Position numbers and translations under genes: made by a program
Shown: positions 42,265 through 56,454 of the stretch, in pieces
How positions within the stretch are numbered: the first letter of the stretch is position 1
Layout of the letters: the number at the start of each line of letters is the position of its first letter
Notes under the pieces: model-generated
What the model was told of the DNA's origin: nothing
The model's database searches: none
Seen by the model: the letters and a program-made list of their open reading frames with translations, nothing else
Assembly (NCBI RefSeq): GCF_050948175.1
Contig: NW_027490395.1
Span: 310,001 to 374,000 of the forward strand
DNA length: 64,000 nt
Source of the DNA: Xylocopa sonorina
Taxonomy: Eukaryota > Arthropoda > Insecta > Hymenoptera > Apidae
Direction of reading: 5' to 3'

Positions 42265-45200
42265 CATGAAACATAGAAATGAGGTGCGATATCGCGTTTT
42301 AAGAATCAGAAGAACTCTATTGCTACGATACGTAGACATCTGCAAACGCTATTTCCTTGCAAGGAAGTGTCGCATTTACATTCATTTGAATCGTAGACGA
42401 GGAATGCATAACACTTCGCAAATCATATTATATGTTACCGTGAAACATAGAAATGAGATGCGATATCGCGTTTGAAGGAGCATTAGAACTCTATTGCTAC
42501 GATACCTAGACATCTGCAGACGCTATTTCCTAGCAAGGAAGTATCGCATTTACATACATTTGAAGTGTAGACGAGGAATACATGACACTTCGCAAATCAT
42601 ATTATATCTTACCATGAAACATAGAAATCGAGAAGCGATATCGCGTTTTAAGAAGCAATAGAACACTATTGCTACGATAGGTAGACATCTGCAAACGCTA
42701 TTTCCTTACAAGGAAGTGTCGCATTTACATTCATTTGAAGTGTAGACGAGGAATACATAACACTTCGCAAAACATATTATATCTTACCATGAAACATAGA
42801 AATGAGATGCGATATCGCGTTTTAAGAAGCATTAGTACTCTATTGCTACGATACCTAGACATCTACAGACGTTATTTCCTAGCAAGGAAATGTTGCATTT
42901 ACATTCATTTGAAGTGTAGACGAGGAATACATGACACTTCGCAAATCATATTATATCTTACCATGAAACATAGAAATGAGATGCGATATCACGTTTTAAG
43001 AAGCATTAGAAATCTATTGCTACGATACATGGACATCTGCAAACGCTATTTCCTTGCAAGGAAGTGTCGCATTTTCATTCATTTGAATCGTAGACGAGGA
43101 ATGCATAACACTTCGCAATGAATATTATATCTTATCATGAAACATAGATATGAGATGCAATATCTCGTTTTAAGAAGCATTTGAACTCTATTGCTTCGAT
43201 ACGTAGACATCCGCAAACGCTATTTCCTTGCAAGGAAGTGTCGCATTTACATTCATTTGAAGTGTAGACGAGGAATACATAACACTTCGCAAATCATATT
43301 ACATCTTACCATGAAACATAGAAATGAGATGCGATATCGCGTTTTAAAGAAGCATTAGAACTCTATTGCTACGATACCTAGACATCTGCATACGCTTTTT
43401 CCTTGCAAGGAAGTGTCACATTTACATTCATTTGAATCGTAGACGAGGAATGCATAACACTTCGCAATGAATTATTTACATCATTACCATGAAACATAGA
43501 AATGAGATGCGATATCGCGTTTTAAGAAGCATTAGAACTCTATTCCTACGATACCTAGACATCTGCAGACGCTATTTCCTTGCAAGGAAGTGTCGCATTT
43601 ACATTCATTTGAATCGTAGACGAGGAATGCATAACACTTCGCAAATCATATTATATCTTACCATGAGACATAGAAATGAGATGCGATATCGCGTTTTAAG
43701 AAGCATTAGAACTCTATTGCTACGATAGGTAGACATCTGCAAACGCTATTTCCTTACAAGGAAGTGTCGCATTTACATTCATTTGAAGTGTAGACGAGGA
43801 ATACATGACACTTCGCAAATCGCATTATATCTTACCATGAAACATAGAAATGAAATGCGATATCGCGTTTTCAGAAGCATTAGAACTCTATTGCTACGAT
43901 ACCTAGACATCTGCAGAAGCTATTTCCTAGCAAGGAAGTGTCGCATTTACATACGTTTGAAGTGTAGACGAGGAATACATGACACTTCGCAAATCATATT
44001 ATATCTTACCATGAAACATAGAAATGAGAAGCGATATCGCGTTTTAAGAAGCAATAGAACCCTATTGCTACGATAGGTAGACATCTGCAAACGCTATTTC
44101 CTTACAAGGAAGTGTCGCATTTACATTCATTTGAATCGTAGACGAGGAATGCATAACACTTCGCAAATCATATTATATCTTACCATGAAACATAGAAATG
44201 GGATGCGATATCGCGTTTGAAGAAGCATTAGAACTCTATTGCTACGATACCTAGACATCTGCAGACGCTATTTCCTTGCAAGGAAGTGTCGCATTTACAT
44301 TCATTTGAATCGTAGACGAGGAATGCATAACACTTCGCAAATCATATTATATCTTACCATGAAACATAGAAATGAGATGCGATATCGCGTTTGAAGAAGC
44401 ATTAGAACTCTATTGCTACGATACGTAGACATCTGCAATCGCTATTTCCTTGCGAGGAAGTGTCGCATTTACATTCATTTGAAGTGTAGACGAGGAATAC
44501 ATGACACTTCGCAAATCGCATTATATCTTACCATGAAACATAGAAATGAAATGCGATATCGCGTTTTCAGAAGCATTAGAACTCTATTGCTACGATACCT
44601 AGACATCTGCAAACGCTATTTCCTTACAAGGAAGTGTCGCATTTACATTCATTTGAATCGTAGACGAGGAATGCATAACACTTCGCAAATCATATTATAT
44701 CTTACCATGAAACATAGAAATGGGATGCGATATCGCGTTTGAAGAAGCATTAGAACTCTATTGCTACGATACCTAGACATCTGCAGACGCTATTTCCTTG
44801 CAAGGAAGTGTCGCATTTACATTCATTTGAATCGTAGACGAGGAATGCATAACACTTCGCAAATCATATTATATCTTACCATGAAACATAGAAATGAGAT
44901 GCGATATCGCGTTTGAAGAAGCATTAGAACTCTATTGCTACGATACGTAGACATCTGCAATCGCTATTTCCTTGCGAGGAAGTGTCGCATATACATTCAT
45001 TTGAAGTGCAGACGAGGAATACATGACACTTCACAAATCATATTACATCTTACCATGAAACATAGAAATGAGATGCGATATCGCGTTTTAAGAATCAGAA
45101 GAACTCTATTGCTACGATACGTAGACATCTGCAAACGCTATTTCCTTGCAAGGAAGTGTCGCATTTACATTCATTTGAATCGTAGACGAGGAATGCATAA

Positions 45201-46272
45201 CACTTCGCAAATCATATTATATGTTACCGTGAAACATAGAAATGAGATGCGATATCGCGTTTGAAGAAGCATTAGAACTCTATTGCTACGATACCTAGAC
45301 ATCTGCAGACGCTATTTCCTAGCAAGGAAGTATCGCATTTACATACATTTGAAGTGTAGACGAGGAATACATGACACTTCGCAAATCATATTATATCTTA
45401 CCATGAAACATAGAAATCGAGAAGCGATATCGCGTTTTAAGAAGCAATAGAACACTATTGCTACGATAGGTAGACATCTGCAAACGCTATTTCCTTACAA
45501 GGAAGTGTCGCATTTACATTCATTTGAAGTGTAGACGAGGAATACATAACACTTCGCAAAACATATTATATCTTACCATGAAACATAGAAATGAGATGCG
45601 ATATCGCGTTTTAAGAAGCATTAGAACTCTATTGCTACGATACCTAGACATCTACAGACGTTATTTCCTAGCAAGGAAATGTCGCATTTACATTCATTTG
45701 ATGTGTAGACGAGGAATACATGACACTTCGCAAATCGTATTATATCTTACCATGAAACATAGAAATGAAATGCGATATCGCGTTTATGAAGCATAAGAAC
45801 TCTGTTGCTACGATACCTAGACATTTGCGGTCGCTATTTCCTAGCAAGGAAGTGTCGCATTTACATTCATTTGAAGTATAGACGAGGAATACATGACACT
45901 TCGCAAATCATATTATATCTTACCATGAAACATAGAAATGAGATGCGATATCGCGTTCTAAGAAGCATTAGAACTCTATTGCTACGATAGGTAGACGTTT
46001 GCAAACGCTATTTCCTAGCAAGGAAGTATCGCATTTACATACATTTGAAGTGTAGACGAGGAATACATGACACTTCGCAAATCATATTATATCTTACCAT
46101 GAAACATAGAAATCGAGAAGCGATATCGCGTTTTAAGAAGCATTAGAACTCTATTGCTACGATACCTAGACATCTGCATACGCTTTTTCCTTGCAAGGAA
46201 GTGTCACATTTACATTCATTTGAATCGTAGACGAGGAATGCATAACACTTCGCAATGAATATTACATCTTAC
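42265..46272 (+). repeat. 20-monomer higher-order repeat, copy 2, enlarged to 23 monomers (4008 bp)
   Basis: Colinear with copy 1 up to about 44460, then carries 522 extra bases (3 monomers; the variant CAATCGCTATTTCC recurs at 44436 and 44958) before returning to the same order. It has one-base gains at about 43346 and a 3-base gain near 43470. Confidence 0.85.
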
Positions 46273-49200
46273 CATGAAACATAGAAATGAGGTGCGATAT
46301 CGCGTTTTAAGAATCAGAAGAACTCTATTGCTACGATACGTAGACAATCTGCAAACGCTATTTCCTTGCAAGGAAGTGTCGCATTTACATTCATTTGAAT
46401 CGTAGACGAGGAATGCATAACACTTCGCAAATCATATTATATGTTACCGTGAAACATAGAAATGAGATGCGATATCGCGTTTGAAGGAGCATTAGAACTC
46501 TATTGCTACGATACCTAGACATCTGCAGACGCTATTTCCTAGCAAGGAAGTATCGCATTTACATACATTTGAAGTGTAGACGAGGAATACATGACACTTC
46601 GCAAATCATATTATATCTTACCATGAAACATAGAAATCGAGAAGCGATATCGCGTTTTAAGAAGCAATAGAACACTATTGCTACGATAGGTAGACATCTG
46701 CAAACGCTATTTCCTTACAAGGAAGTGTCGCATTTACATTCATTTGAAGTGTAGACGAGGAATACATAACACTTCGCAAAACATATTATATCTTACCATG
46801 AAACATAGAAATGAGATGCGATATCGCGTTTTAAGAAGCATTAGTACTCTATTGCTACGATACCTAGACATCTACAGACGTTATTTCCTAGCAAGGAAAT
46901 GTTGCATTTACATTCATTTGAAGTGTAGACGAGGAATACATGACACTTCGCAAATCATATTATATCTTACCATGAAACATAGAAATGAGATGCGATATCA
47001 CGTTTTAAGAAGCATTAGAAATCTATTGCTACGATACATGGACATCTGCAAACGCTATTTCCTTGCAAGGAAGTGTCGCATTTTCATTCATTTGAATCGT
47101 AGACGAGGAATGCATAACACTTCGCAATGAATATTATATCTTATCATGAAACATAGATATGAGATGCAATATCTCGTTTTAAGAAGCATTTGAACTCTAT
47201 TGCTTCGATACGTAGACATCCGCAAACGCTATTTCCTTGCAAGGAAGTGTCGCATTTACATTCATTTGAAGTGTAGACGAGGAATACATAACACTTCGCA
47301 AATCATATTACATCTTACCATGAAACATAGAAATGAGATGCGATATCGCGTTTTAAGAAGCATTAGAACTCTATTGCTACGATACCTAGACATCTGCATA
47401 CGCTTTTTCCTTGCAAGGAAGTGTCACATTTACATTCATTTGAATCGTAGACGAGGAATGCATAACACTTCGCAATGAATATTACATCTTACCATGAAAC
47501 ATAGAAATGAGATGCGATATCGCGTTTTAAGAAGCATTAGAACTCTATTCCTACGATACCTAGACATCTGCAGACGCTATTTCCTTGCAAGGAAGTGTCG
47601 CATTTACATTCATTTGAATCGTAGACGAGGAATGCATAACACTTCGCAAATCATATTATATCTTACCATGAGACATAGAAATGAGATGCGATATCGCGTT
47701 TTAAGAAGCATTAGAACTCTATTGCTACGATAGGTAGACATCTGCAAACGCTATTTCCTTACAAGGAAGTGTCGCATTTACATTCATTTGAAGTGTAGAC
47801 GAGGAATACATGACACTTCGCAAATCGCATTATATCTTACCATGAAACATAGAAATGAAATGCGATATCGCGTTTTCAGAAGCATTAGAACTCTATTGCT
47901 ACGATACCTAGACATCTGCAGAAGCTATTTCCTAGCAAGGAAGTGTCGCATTTACATACGTTTGAAGTGTAGACGAGGAATACATGACACTTCGCAAATC
48001 ATATTATATCTTACCATGAAACATAGAAATGAGAAGCGATATCGCGTTTTAAGAAGCAATAGAACCCTATTGCTACGATAGGTAGACATCTGCAAACGCT
48101 ATTTCCTTACAAGGAAGTGTCGCATTTACATTCATTTGAATCGTAGACGAGGAATGCATAACACTTCGCAAATCATATTATATCTTACCATGAAACATAG
48201 AAATGGGATGCGATATCGCGTTTGAAGAAGCATTAGAACTCTATTGCTACGATACCTAGACATCTGCAGACGCTATTTCCTTGCAAGGAAGTGTCGCATT
48301 TACATTCATTTGAATCGTAGACGAGGAATGCATAACACTTCGCAAATCATATTATATCTTACCATGAAACATAGAAATGAGATGCGATATCGCGTTTGAA
48401 GAAGCATTAGAACTCTATTGCTACGATACGTAGACATCTGCAATCGCTATTTCCTTGCGAGGAAGTGTCGCATATACATTCATTTGAAGTGCAGACGAGG
48501 AATACATGACACTTCACAAATCATATTACATCTTACCATGAAACATAGAAATGAGATGCGATATCGCGTTTTAAGAATCAGAAGAACTCTATTGCTACGA
48601 TACGTAGACATCTGCAAACGCTATTTCCTTGCAAGGAAGTGTCGCATTTACATTCATTTGAATCGTAGACGAGGAATGCATAACACTTCGCAAATCATAT
48701 TATATGTTACCGTGAAACATAGAAATGAGATGCGATATCGCGTTTGAAGAAGCATTAGAACTCTATTGCTACGATACCTAGACATCTGCAGACGCTATTT
48801 CCTAGCAAGGAAGTATCGCATTTACATACATTTGAAGTGTAGACGAGGAATACATGACACTTCGCAAATCATATTATATCTTACCATGAAACATAGAAAT
48901 CGAGAAGCGATATCGCGTTTTAAGAAGCAATAGAACACTATTGCTACGATAGGTAGACATCTGCAAACGCTATTTCCTTACAAGGAAGTGTCGCATTTAC
49001 ATTCATTTGAAGTGTAGACGAGGAATACATAACACTTCGCAAAACATATTATATCTTACCATGAAACATAGAAATGAGATGCGATATCGCGTTTTAAGAA
49101 GCATTAGAACTCTATTGCTACGATACCTAGACATCTACAGACGTTATTTCCTAGCAAGGAAATGTCGCATTTACATTCATTTGATGTGTAGACGAGGAAT

Positions 49201-49497
49201 ACATGACACTTCGCAAATCGTATTATATCTTACCATGAAACATAGAAATGAAATGCGATATCGCGTTTATGAAGCATAAGAACTCTGTTGCTACGATACC
49301 TAGACATTTGCGGTCGCTATTTCCTAGCAAGGAAGTGTCGCATTTACATTCATTTGAAGTATAGACGAGGAATACATGACACTTCGCAAATCATATTATA
49401 TCTTACCATGAAACATAGAAATGAGATGCGATATCGCGTTCTAAGAAGCATTAGAACTCTATTGCTACGATAGGTAGACGTTTGCAAACGCTATTTC
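46273..49497 (+). repeat. 20-monomer higher-order repeat, copy 3 (partial)
   Basis: Matches copies 1 and 2 in order until about 49497, where it departs inside a monomer (TTTCCTTGCAAGG in place of TTTCCTAGCAAGGAAGTATCG). One extra A sits near 46346 (TAGACAATCTGC). Confidence 0.85.
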
Positions 49498-52400
49498 CTT
49501 GCAAGGAAGTGTCGCATTTATATTCATTTGAAGTGTAGACGAGGAATACATGACACTTCGCAAATCATATTATATATTACCATGAAATATAGAAATGAGA
49601 TGCGATATCGCGTTTTAAGAAGCATTAGAACTCTATTGCTACGATAGGTAGACGTTTGCAAACGCTATTTCCTTGCAAGGAAGTGTCGCATTTATATTCA
49701 TTTGAAGTGCAGACGAGGAATACATGACACTTCACAAATCATATTACATCTTACCATGAAACATAGAAATGAGATGCGATATCGCGTTTTAAGAATCATA
49801 AGAACTCTATTGCTACGATACGTAGACATCTGCAAACGCTATTTCCTTGCAAGGAAGTGTCGCATTTACATTCATTTGAATCGTAGACGAGGAATGCATA
49901 ACACTTCGCAAATCATATTATATGTTACCATGAAAGATAGAAATGAGATGCGATATCGCGTTTGAAGAAGCATTAGTACTCTATTGCTACGATACCTAGA
50001 CATCTACAGACGTTATTTCCTAGCAAGGAAATGTTGCATTTACATTCATTTGAAGTGTAGACGAGGAATACATGACACTTCGCAAATCATATTATATCTT
50101 ACCATGAAACATAGAAATGAGATGCGATATCGCGTTCTAAGAAGCAATAGAACTCTATTGCTACAATACGTAGACATCTGCAAACGCTATTTGCTTGCAA
50201 GGAAGTGTCGCATTTACATTCATTTGAAGTGTAGACGAGGAATACATAACACTTCGCAAATCATATTATATCTTACCATGAAATATAGAAATGAGATGCG
50301 ATATCGCGTTTTAAGAAGCATTAGAACTCTATTGCTACGATAGGTAGACGTTTGCAAACGCTATTTCCTTGCAAGGAAGTGCCGCATTTACATTCATTTG
50401 AAGTGTAGACGAGGAATACATAACACTTCGCAAATCATATTATATCTTACCATGAAACATAGAAATGAGATGCGATATCGCGTTTTAAGAAGCAATAGAA
50501 CTCTACTGCTACGATACGTAGACATCTGCAAACGCTATTTCCTTGCAAGGAAGTGTCGCATATACATTCATTTGAAGTGTAGACGAGGAATACATGACAC
50601 TTCGCAAATCATATTACATCTTACCATGAAACATAGAAATGAGATGCGATATCGCGTTTTAAGAATCATAAGAACTCTATTGCTACGATACGTAGACATC
50701 TGCAAACGCTATTTCCTTGCAAGGAAGTGTCGCATTTACATTCATTTGAATCGTAGACGAGGAATGCATAACACTTCGCAATGAATATTATATCTTATCA
50801 TGAAACATAGATATGAGATGCAATATCTCGTTTTAAGAAGCATTTGAACTCTATTGCTGCGATACGTAGACATCCGCAAACGCTATTTCCTTGCAAGGAA
50901 GTGTCGCATTTACATTCATTTGAAGTGTAGACGAGGAATACATAACACTTCGCAAATCATATTACATCTTACCATGAAACATAGAAATGAGATGCGATAT
51001 CGCGTTTTAAGAAGCATTAGAACTCTATTGCTACGATACCTAGAAATCTGCATACGCTATTTCCTTGCAAGGAAGTGTCACATTTACATTCATTTGAATC
51101 GTAGACGAGGAATGCATAACACTTCGCAATGAATATTACATCTTACCATGAAACATAGAAATCGAGAAGCGATATCGCGTTTTAAGAAGCAATAGAACAC
51201 TATTGCTACGATAGGTAGACATCTGCAAACGCTATTTCCTTACAAGGAAGTGTCGCATTTACATTCATTTGAAGTGTAGACGAGGAATACATAACACTTC
51301 GCAAAACATATTATATCTTACCATGAAACATAGAAATGAGATGCGATATCGCGTTTTAAGAAGCATTAGAACTCTATTGCTACGATACCTAGACATCTAC
51401 AGACGTTATTTCCTAGCAAGGAAATGTCGCATTTACATTCATTTGATGTGTAGACGAGGAATACATGACACTTCGCAAATCGTATTATATCTTACCATGA
51501 AACATAGAAATGAAATGCGATATCGCGTTTATGAAGCATAAGAACTCTGTTGCTACGATACCTAGACATTTGCGGTCGCTATTTCCTAGCAAGGAAGTGT
51601 CGCATTTACATTCATTTGAAGTATAGACGAGGAATACATGACACTTCGCAAATCATATTATATCTTACCATGAAACATAGAAATGAGATGCGATATCGCG
51701 TTCTAAGAAGCATTAGAACTCTATTGCTACGATAGGTAGACGTTTGCAAACGCTATTTCCTTGCAAGGAAGTGTCGCATTTATATTCATTTGAAGTGTAG
51801 ACGAGGAATACCTGACACTTCGCAAATCATATTATATCTTACCATGAAACATAGAAATGAGATGCGATATCACGTTTTAAGAAGCATTAGAAATCTATTG
51901 CTACGATACATACACATCTGCAAACGCTATTTCCTTGCAAGGAAGTGTCGCATTTACATTCATTTGAATCGTAGACGAGGAATGCATAACACTTCGCAAT
52001 GAATATTATATCTTATCATGAAACATAGATATGAGATGCAATATCTCGTTTTAAGAAGCATTTGAACTCTATTGCTTCGATACGTAGACATCCGCAAACG
52101 CTATTTCCTTGCAAGGAAGTGTCGCATTTACATTCATTTGAAGTGTAGACGAGGAATACATAACACTTCGCAAATCATATTACATCTTACCATGAAACAT
52201 AGAAATGAGATGCGATATCGCGTTTTAAGAAGCATTAGAACTCTATTGCTACGATACCCAGACATCTGCATACGCTATTTCCTTGCAAGGAAGTGTCACA
52301 ATTACATTCATTTGAATCGTAGACGAGGAATGCATAACACTTCGCAATGAATATTACATCTTACCATGAAACATAGAAATGAGATGCGATATCGCGTTTT

Positions 52401-54858
52401 AAGAAGCATTAGAACTCTATTCCTACGATACCTAGACATCTGCAGACGCTATTTACTTGCAAGGAAGTGTCGCATTTACATTCATTTGAATCGTAGACGA
52501 GGAATGCATAACACTTCGCAATGAATATTATATCTTATCATGAAACATAGATATGAGATGCAATATCTCGTTTTAAGAAGCATTTGAACTCTATTGCTTC
52601 GATACGTAGACATCCGCAAACGCTATTTCCTTGCAAGGAAGTGTCGCATTTACATTCATTTGAAGTGTAGACGAGGAATACATAACACTTCGCAAATCAT
52701 ATTACATCTTACCATGAAACATAGAAATGAGATGCGATATCGCGTTTTAAGAAGCATTAGAACTCTATTGCTACGATACCTAGACATCTGCATACGCTAT
52801 TTCCTTGCAAGGAAGTGTCACATTTACATTCATTTGAATCGTAGACGAGGAATGCATAACACTTCGCAATGAATATTACATCTTACCATGAAACATAGAA
52901 ATGAGATGCGATATCGCGTTTTAAGAAGCATTAGAACTCTATTCCTACGATACCTAGACATCTGCAGACGCTATTTCCTTGAAAGGAAGTGTCGCATTTA
53001 CATTCATTTGAATCGTAGACGAGGAATGCATAACACTTCGCAAATCATATTATATCTTACCATGAATCATAGAAATGAGATGCGATATCGCGTTTTAAGA
53101 AGCATTAGAACTCTATTGCTACGATAGGTAGATGTTTGCAAACGCTATTTCCTTGCAAGGAAGTGTCGCATTTACATTCATTTGAAGTGTAGACGAGGAA
53201 TACATGACACTTCGCAAATCATATTATATCTTACCATGAAACATAGTAATGAGATGCGATATCGCGTTTTAAGAAGCATTAGAACTCTATTGCTACGATA
53301 CCTAGACATCTGCATACGCTATTCCCTTGCAAGGAAGTGTCACATTTACATTCATTTGAATCGTAGACGAGGAATGCATAACACTTCGCAATGAATATTA
53401 CATCTTACCATGAAACATAGAAATGAGATGCGATATCGCGTTTTAAGAAGCATTAGAACTCTATTGCTACGATAGGTAGACATCTGCAAACGCTATTTCC
53501 TTACAAGGAAGTGTCGCATATACATTCATTTGAATCGTAGACGAGGAATGCATAACACTTCGCAATGAATATTATATCTTACCATGAAATATAGAAATGA
53601 GATGCGATATCGCGTTTTAAGTAGCATTAGAACTCTATTGCTACGATAGGTAGATGTTTGCAAACGCTATTTCCTTGCAAGGAAGCGTCGCATTTACATT
53701 CATTTGAAGTGTAGACGAGGAATACATAACACTTCGCAAATCATATTATATCTTACCATGAAACATAGAAATGAGATGCGATATCGCGTTTTATGAATCA
53801 TAAGAACTCTATTGCTACGATACGTAGACATCTGCAAACGCTATTTCCTTGCAAGGAAGTGTCGCATATACATTCATTTGAAGTGTAGACGAGGAATACA
53901 TGACACTTCGCAAATCATATTACATCTTACCATGAAACATAGAAATGAGATGCGATATCGCGTTTCAGGAATCATAAGAACTCTATTGCTATGATACGTA
54001 GACATCTGCAAACGCTATTTCCTTGCAAGGAAGTGTCGCATTTACATTCATTTGAATCGTAGACGAGGAATGCATAACACATCGCAAATCATATTATATG
54101 TTACCATGAAACATAGAAATGAGATGCGATATCGCGTTTGAAGAAGCATTTGAACTCTATTGCTACGATAGGTAGACATCTGCAAACGCTATTTCCTTAC
54201 AAGGAAGTGTCGCATTTACATTCATTTGAAGTATAGACGAGGAATACATAACAGTTCGCAAATCATATTATATCTTACCATGAAACATAGATATGAGATG
54301 CAATATCTCGTTTTAAGAAGCATTTGAACTCTATTGCTACGATACCTAGACATCTGCAGACGCTATTTCCTTGCATGGAAGTGTCGCATTTACATTCATT
54401 TGACGTGTAGACGAGGAATACATGACACTTCGCAAATCATATTATACCTTACCATGAAACATAGACATGAGATGCGATATCGCGTTTTAAGAAGCATTAG
54501 AACGCTATTGTTACGATACCTAGACATCTGCAGACGCTATTTCCTAGCAAGGAAGTGTCGCATTTACATTCATTTGAAGTGTAGACGAGGAATACATAAC
54601 ACTTCGCAAATCATATTACATCTTACCATGAAACATAGAAATGAGATGCGATATCTCGTTTTAAGAAGCATTAGAACTCTATTGCTACGATACCTAGACA
54701 TCTACAGACGTTATTTCCTAGCAAGGAAATATCGCATTTACATTCATTTGAAGTGTAGACGAGGAATACATGACACTTCGCAAATCGTATTATATCTTAC
54801 CGTGAAACATAGAAATGAAATGCGATATCGCGTTTTAAGAAGCAGTAGAACTCTATTG

Positions 54859-54862
54859 CTAC
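54859..54862. repeat. Target site duplication CTAC, left copy (solo LTR 2)
   Basis: attgCTAC, then LTR, then CTACgatacc at 56455-56458. Removing the LTR and one CTAC restores exact 174-bp register: the order at 54334 recurs at 58888, exactly 17 monomers later. Confidence 0.92.
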
Positions 54863-56454
54863 TGTCACGTCTCAAGTTCGGGAAAATTTCCTATTTGACC
54901 GTGATCGACACGTAGCCGTCTCCGAAATCTGCGCGCTGAATTGCGGCGGACGCCGGGTTCTTTATGGCTCGCGAAACACTGGTACGAAACGCGGACGCGG
55001 TGAACAAGGACGTTCACCTACCTTTTGATGGCTTGAGTGGCTGCTTTAATCGGCTTTCCTTTGTAGATACCGCTGGAAACGTGGATCCCCCTCCGGAATG
55101 GTCCCAGTATACGGGCTGTGAGGCGGGATCGTCAAAGGGATGAGTTTCCAGCGAGACTGCTCGGTGGTGTTGGACTTCTCTGTACTCTGCGGTGAAGACG
55201 GCTGTGCAGGACGGCCGGTGTGCGGAGGAGCCACGGCGAGGATGGCTGAATAGCTGAAGATCGGTACTTGACTTTCCAGGCCCGCGTATTCTCGCACCAA
55301 TCGACGTATGAAATTCTTCCTTCCCGCGCGTCGAGTTCTTTTCCTACCGTCGGCACAACGCATTCAGCCTACTTCCTCAAAGTCCGGATACGGGTCCACT
55401 AAGCGGCGGTCCGCTCTAGTTTGCCGGTCCGTAAGAGTGGAAGGTCGACGTAGATTCGCTCGTAGTGAGACAATGGGTCGATCCAGCTAAGCGGCGGTCC
55501 TCTCTAACCGATCGATTACCAAGCCTCGACTACGGTGAAACTCGAATGTGTTTAATACGCGAGAACTCGTGGAAGACTTCGTGTTATACTCGAGTGTTGC
55601 AAGGAATTGTATTAACGAGAGATATTAATTCTGATAAAATAAAGATATATTCTAAATAATCCTACGCTTACACTTACTGTCCCTATCGAGCTAAGTTAAA
55701 ATTAGTTTAATATTATAAATAGAATAACAAGACTTTAGAATTAGAATTGACTTTGATTTAGAAGTTGTAATACCTCCAAGTGAGGCAGAGACTGGCCCGA
55801 AGGCATGAGGCTGAAGACCGTTCAGCTTGAGCGACAGACGATTACTGATCTCTGACTTGCGTGTACGCGACCTCCTCGGATCGCGCGGCGCGCGAGTCGT
55901 TGGGCCCCAGAGTGGGGCGGCCGCTCGGCCCGCGAAGTGGGGCGGCCGGTCGTGGAGGGGCGCGGCTCGCGTTGAGCGTGAGCCGGGCGCGTCGGACGCT
56001 TGTTCGAGCGTATCGTAGCGGATTATAATGTAATTTAGAAATTAGTATTCAACATAGATTTGCCTTAAAATTATTCGTGTGTGTTGTTTCTGTATATACA
56101 TGGTCGTGTAGTGTGCTTACTAGCTACGGACTTAAGATATCTTATGAGTAGACATTAGAGAAGTATATATAATGGAGATTTACAGCTGCTGACTCTGTGC
56201 AGTGTGCGATGGCGTCTTCGTGCTGCGGCTGGGGGTTGCGTACCCTCCAACTTCGTCGAGGTCGCGCGTCGTGGCGCGGTCGAGTGGTCGAATCCCCGGG
56301 TGTGTAGATGGCTGCCTTGGCTCGGCGATCGGGCTGGTTGCCCGTGTACAGGGGCGCTCGTCCCTTGTGGCTACGTGCGGCTGGCGGTGCGTATGGACCT
56401 GCCGGGTGCTGCGGGAGGCGTTGGGGGGTGGAAGGCGGTACGCCGGACGTCACA
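54863..56454 (-). mobile_element. Solo LTR 2, family 1 (1592 bp, - strand)
   Basis: Reverse complement of the LTR at 5430-7021, from TGTCACGTCTC to CCGGACGTCACA. I noticed two substitutions relative to the other family-1 LTRs (GTGTACGCG for GTGTCCGCG near 55865; TATAAATAG for TAGAAATAG near 55717). No internal element sequence remains. Confidence 0.94.
55046..55363 (-). CDS. ORF-X copy in solo LTR 2 (105 aa)
   Basis: Intact and with the same protein sequence as at 6521-6838, although this LTR has diverged slightly elsewhere. Confidence 0.42.
   Translation of the reverse strand: MRCADGRKRTRRAGRKNFIRRLVREYAGLESQVPIFSYSAILAVAPPHTGRPAQPSSPQSTEKSNTTEQSRWKLIPLTIPPHSPYTGTIPEGDPRFQRYLQRKAD

Larger units (their letters stand above)
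37552..54862 (+). repeat. Satellite block S4 (about 99.5 monomers, 17.3 kb)
   Basis: It begins with ATTA (37552-37555, right target copy of C). 37564-38500 follows the 15-mer order (matching 8589 onward). It then switches within one monomer to the 20-mer order. Three 20-mer-type units occupy 38783 to about 49500. 49500-54862 is a more mixed array with recurring short patterns. It ends with CTAC at 54859-54862, the target copy of solo LTR 2. A few 1-3 bp indels (near 42181, 43346, 43470, 46346) break the otherwise strict 174-bp register. No gene is seen. Confidence 0.96.
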
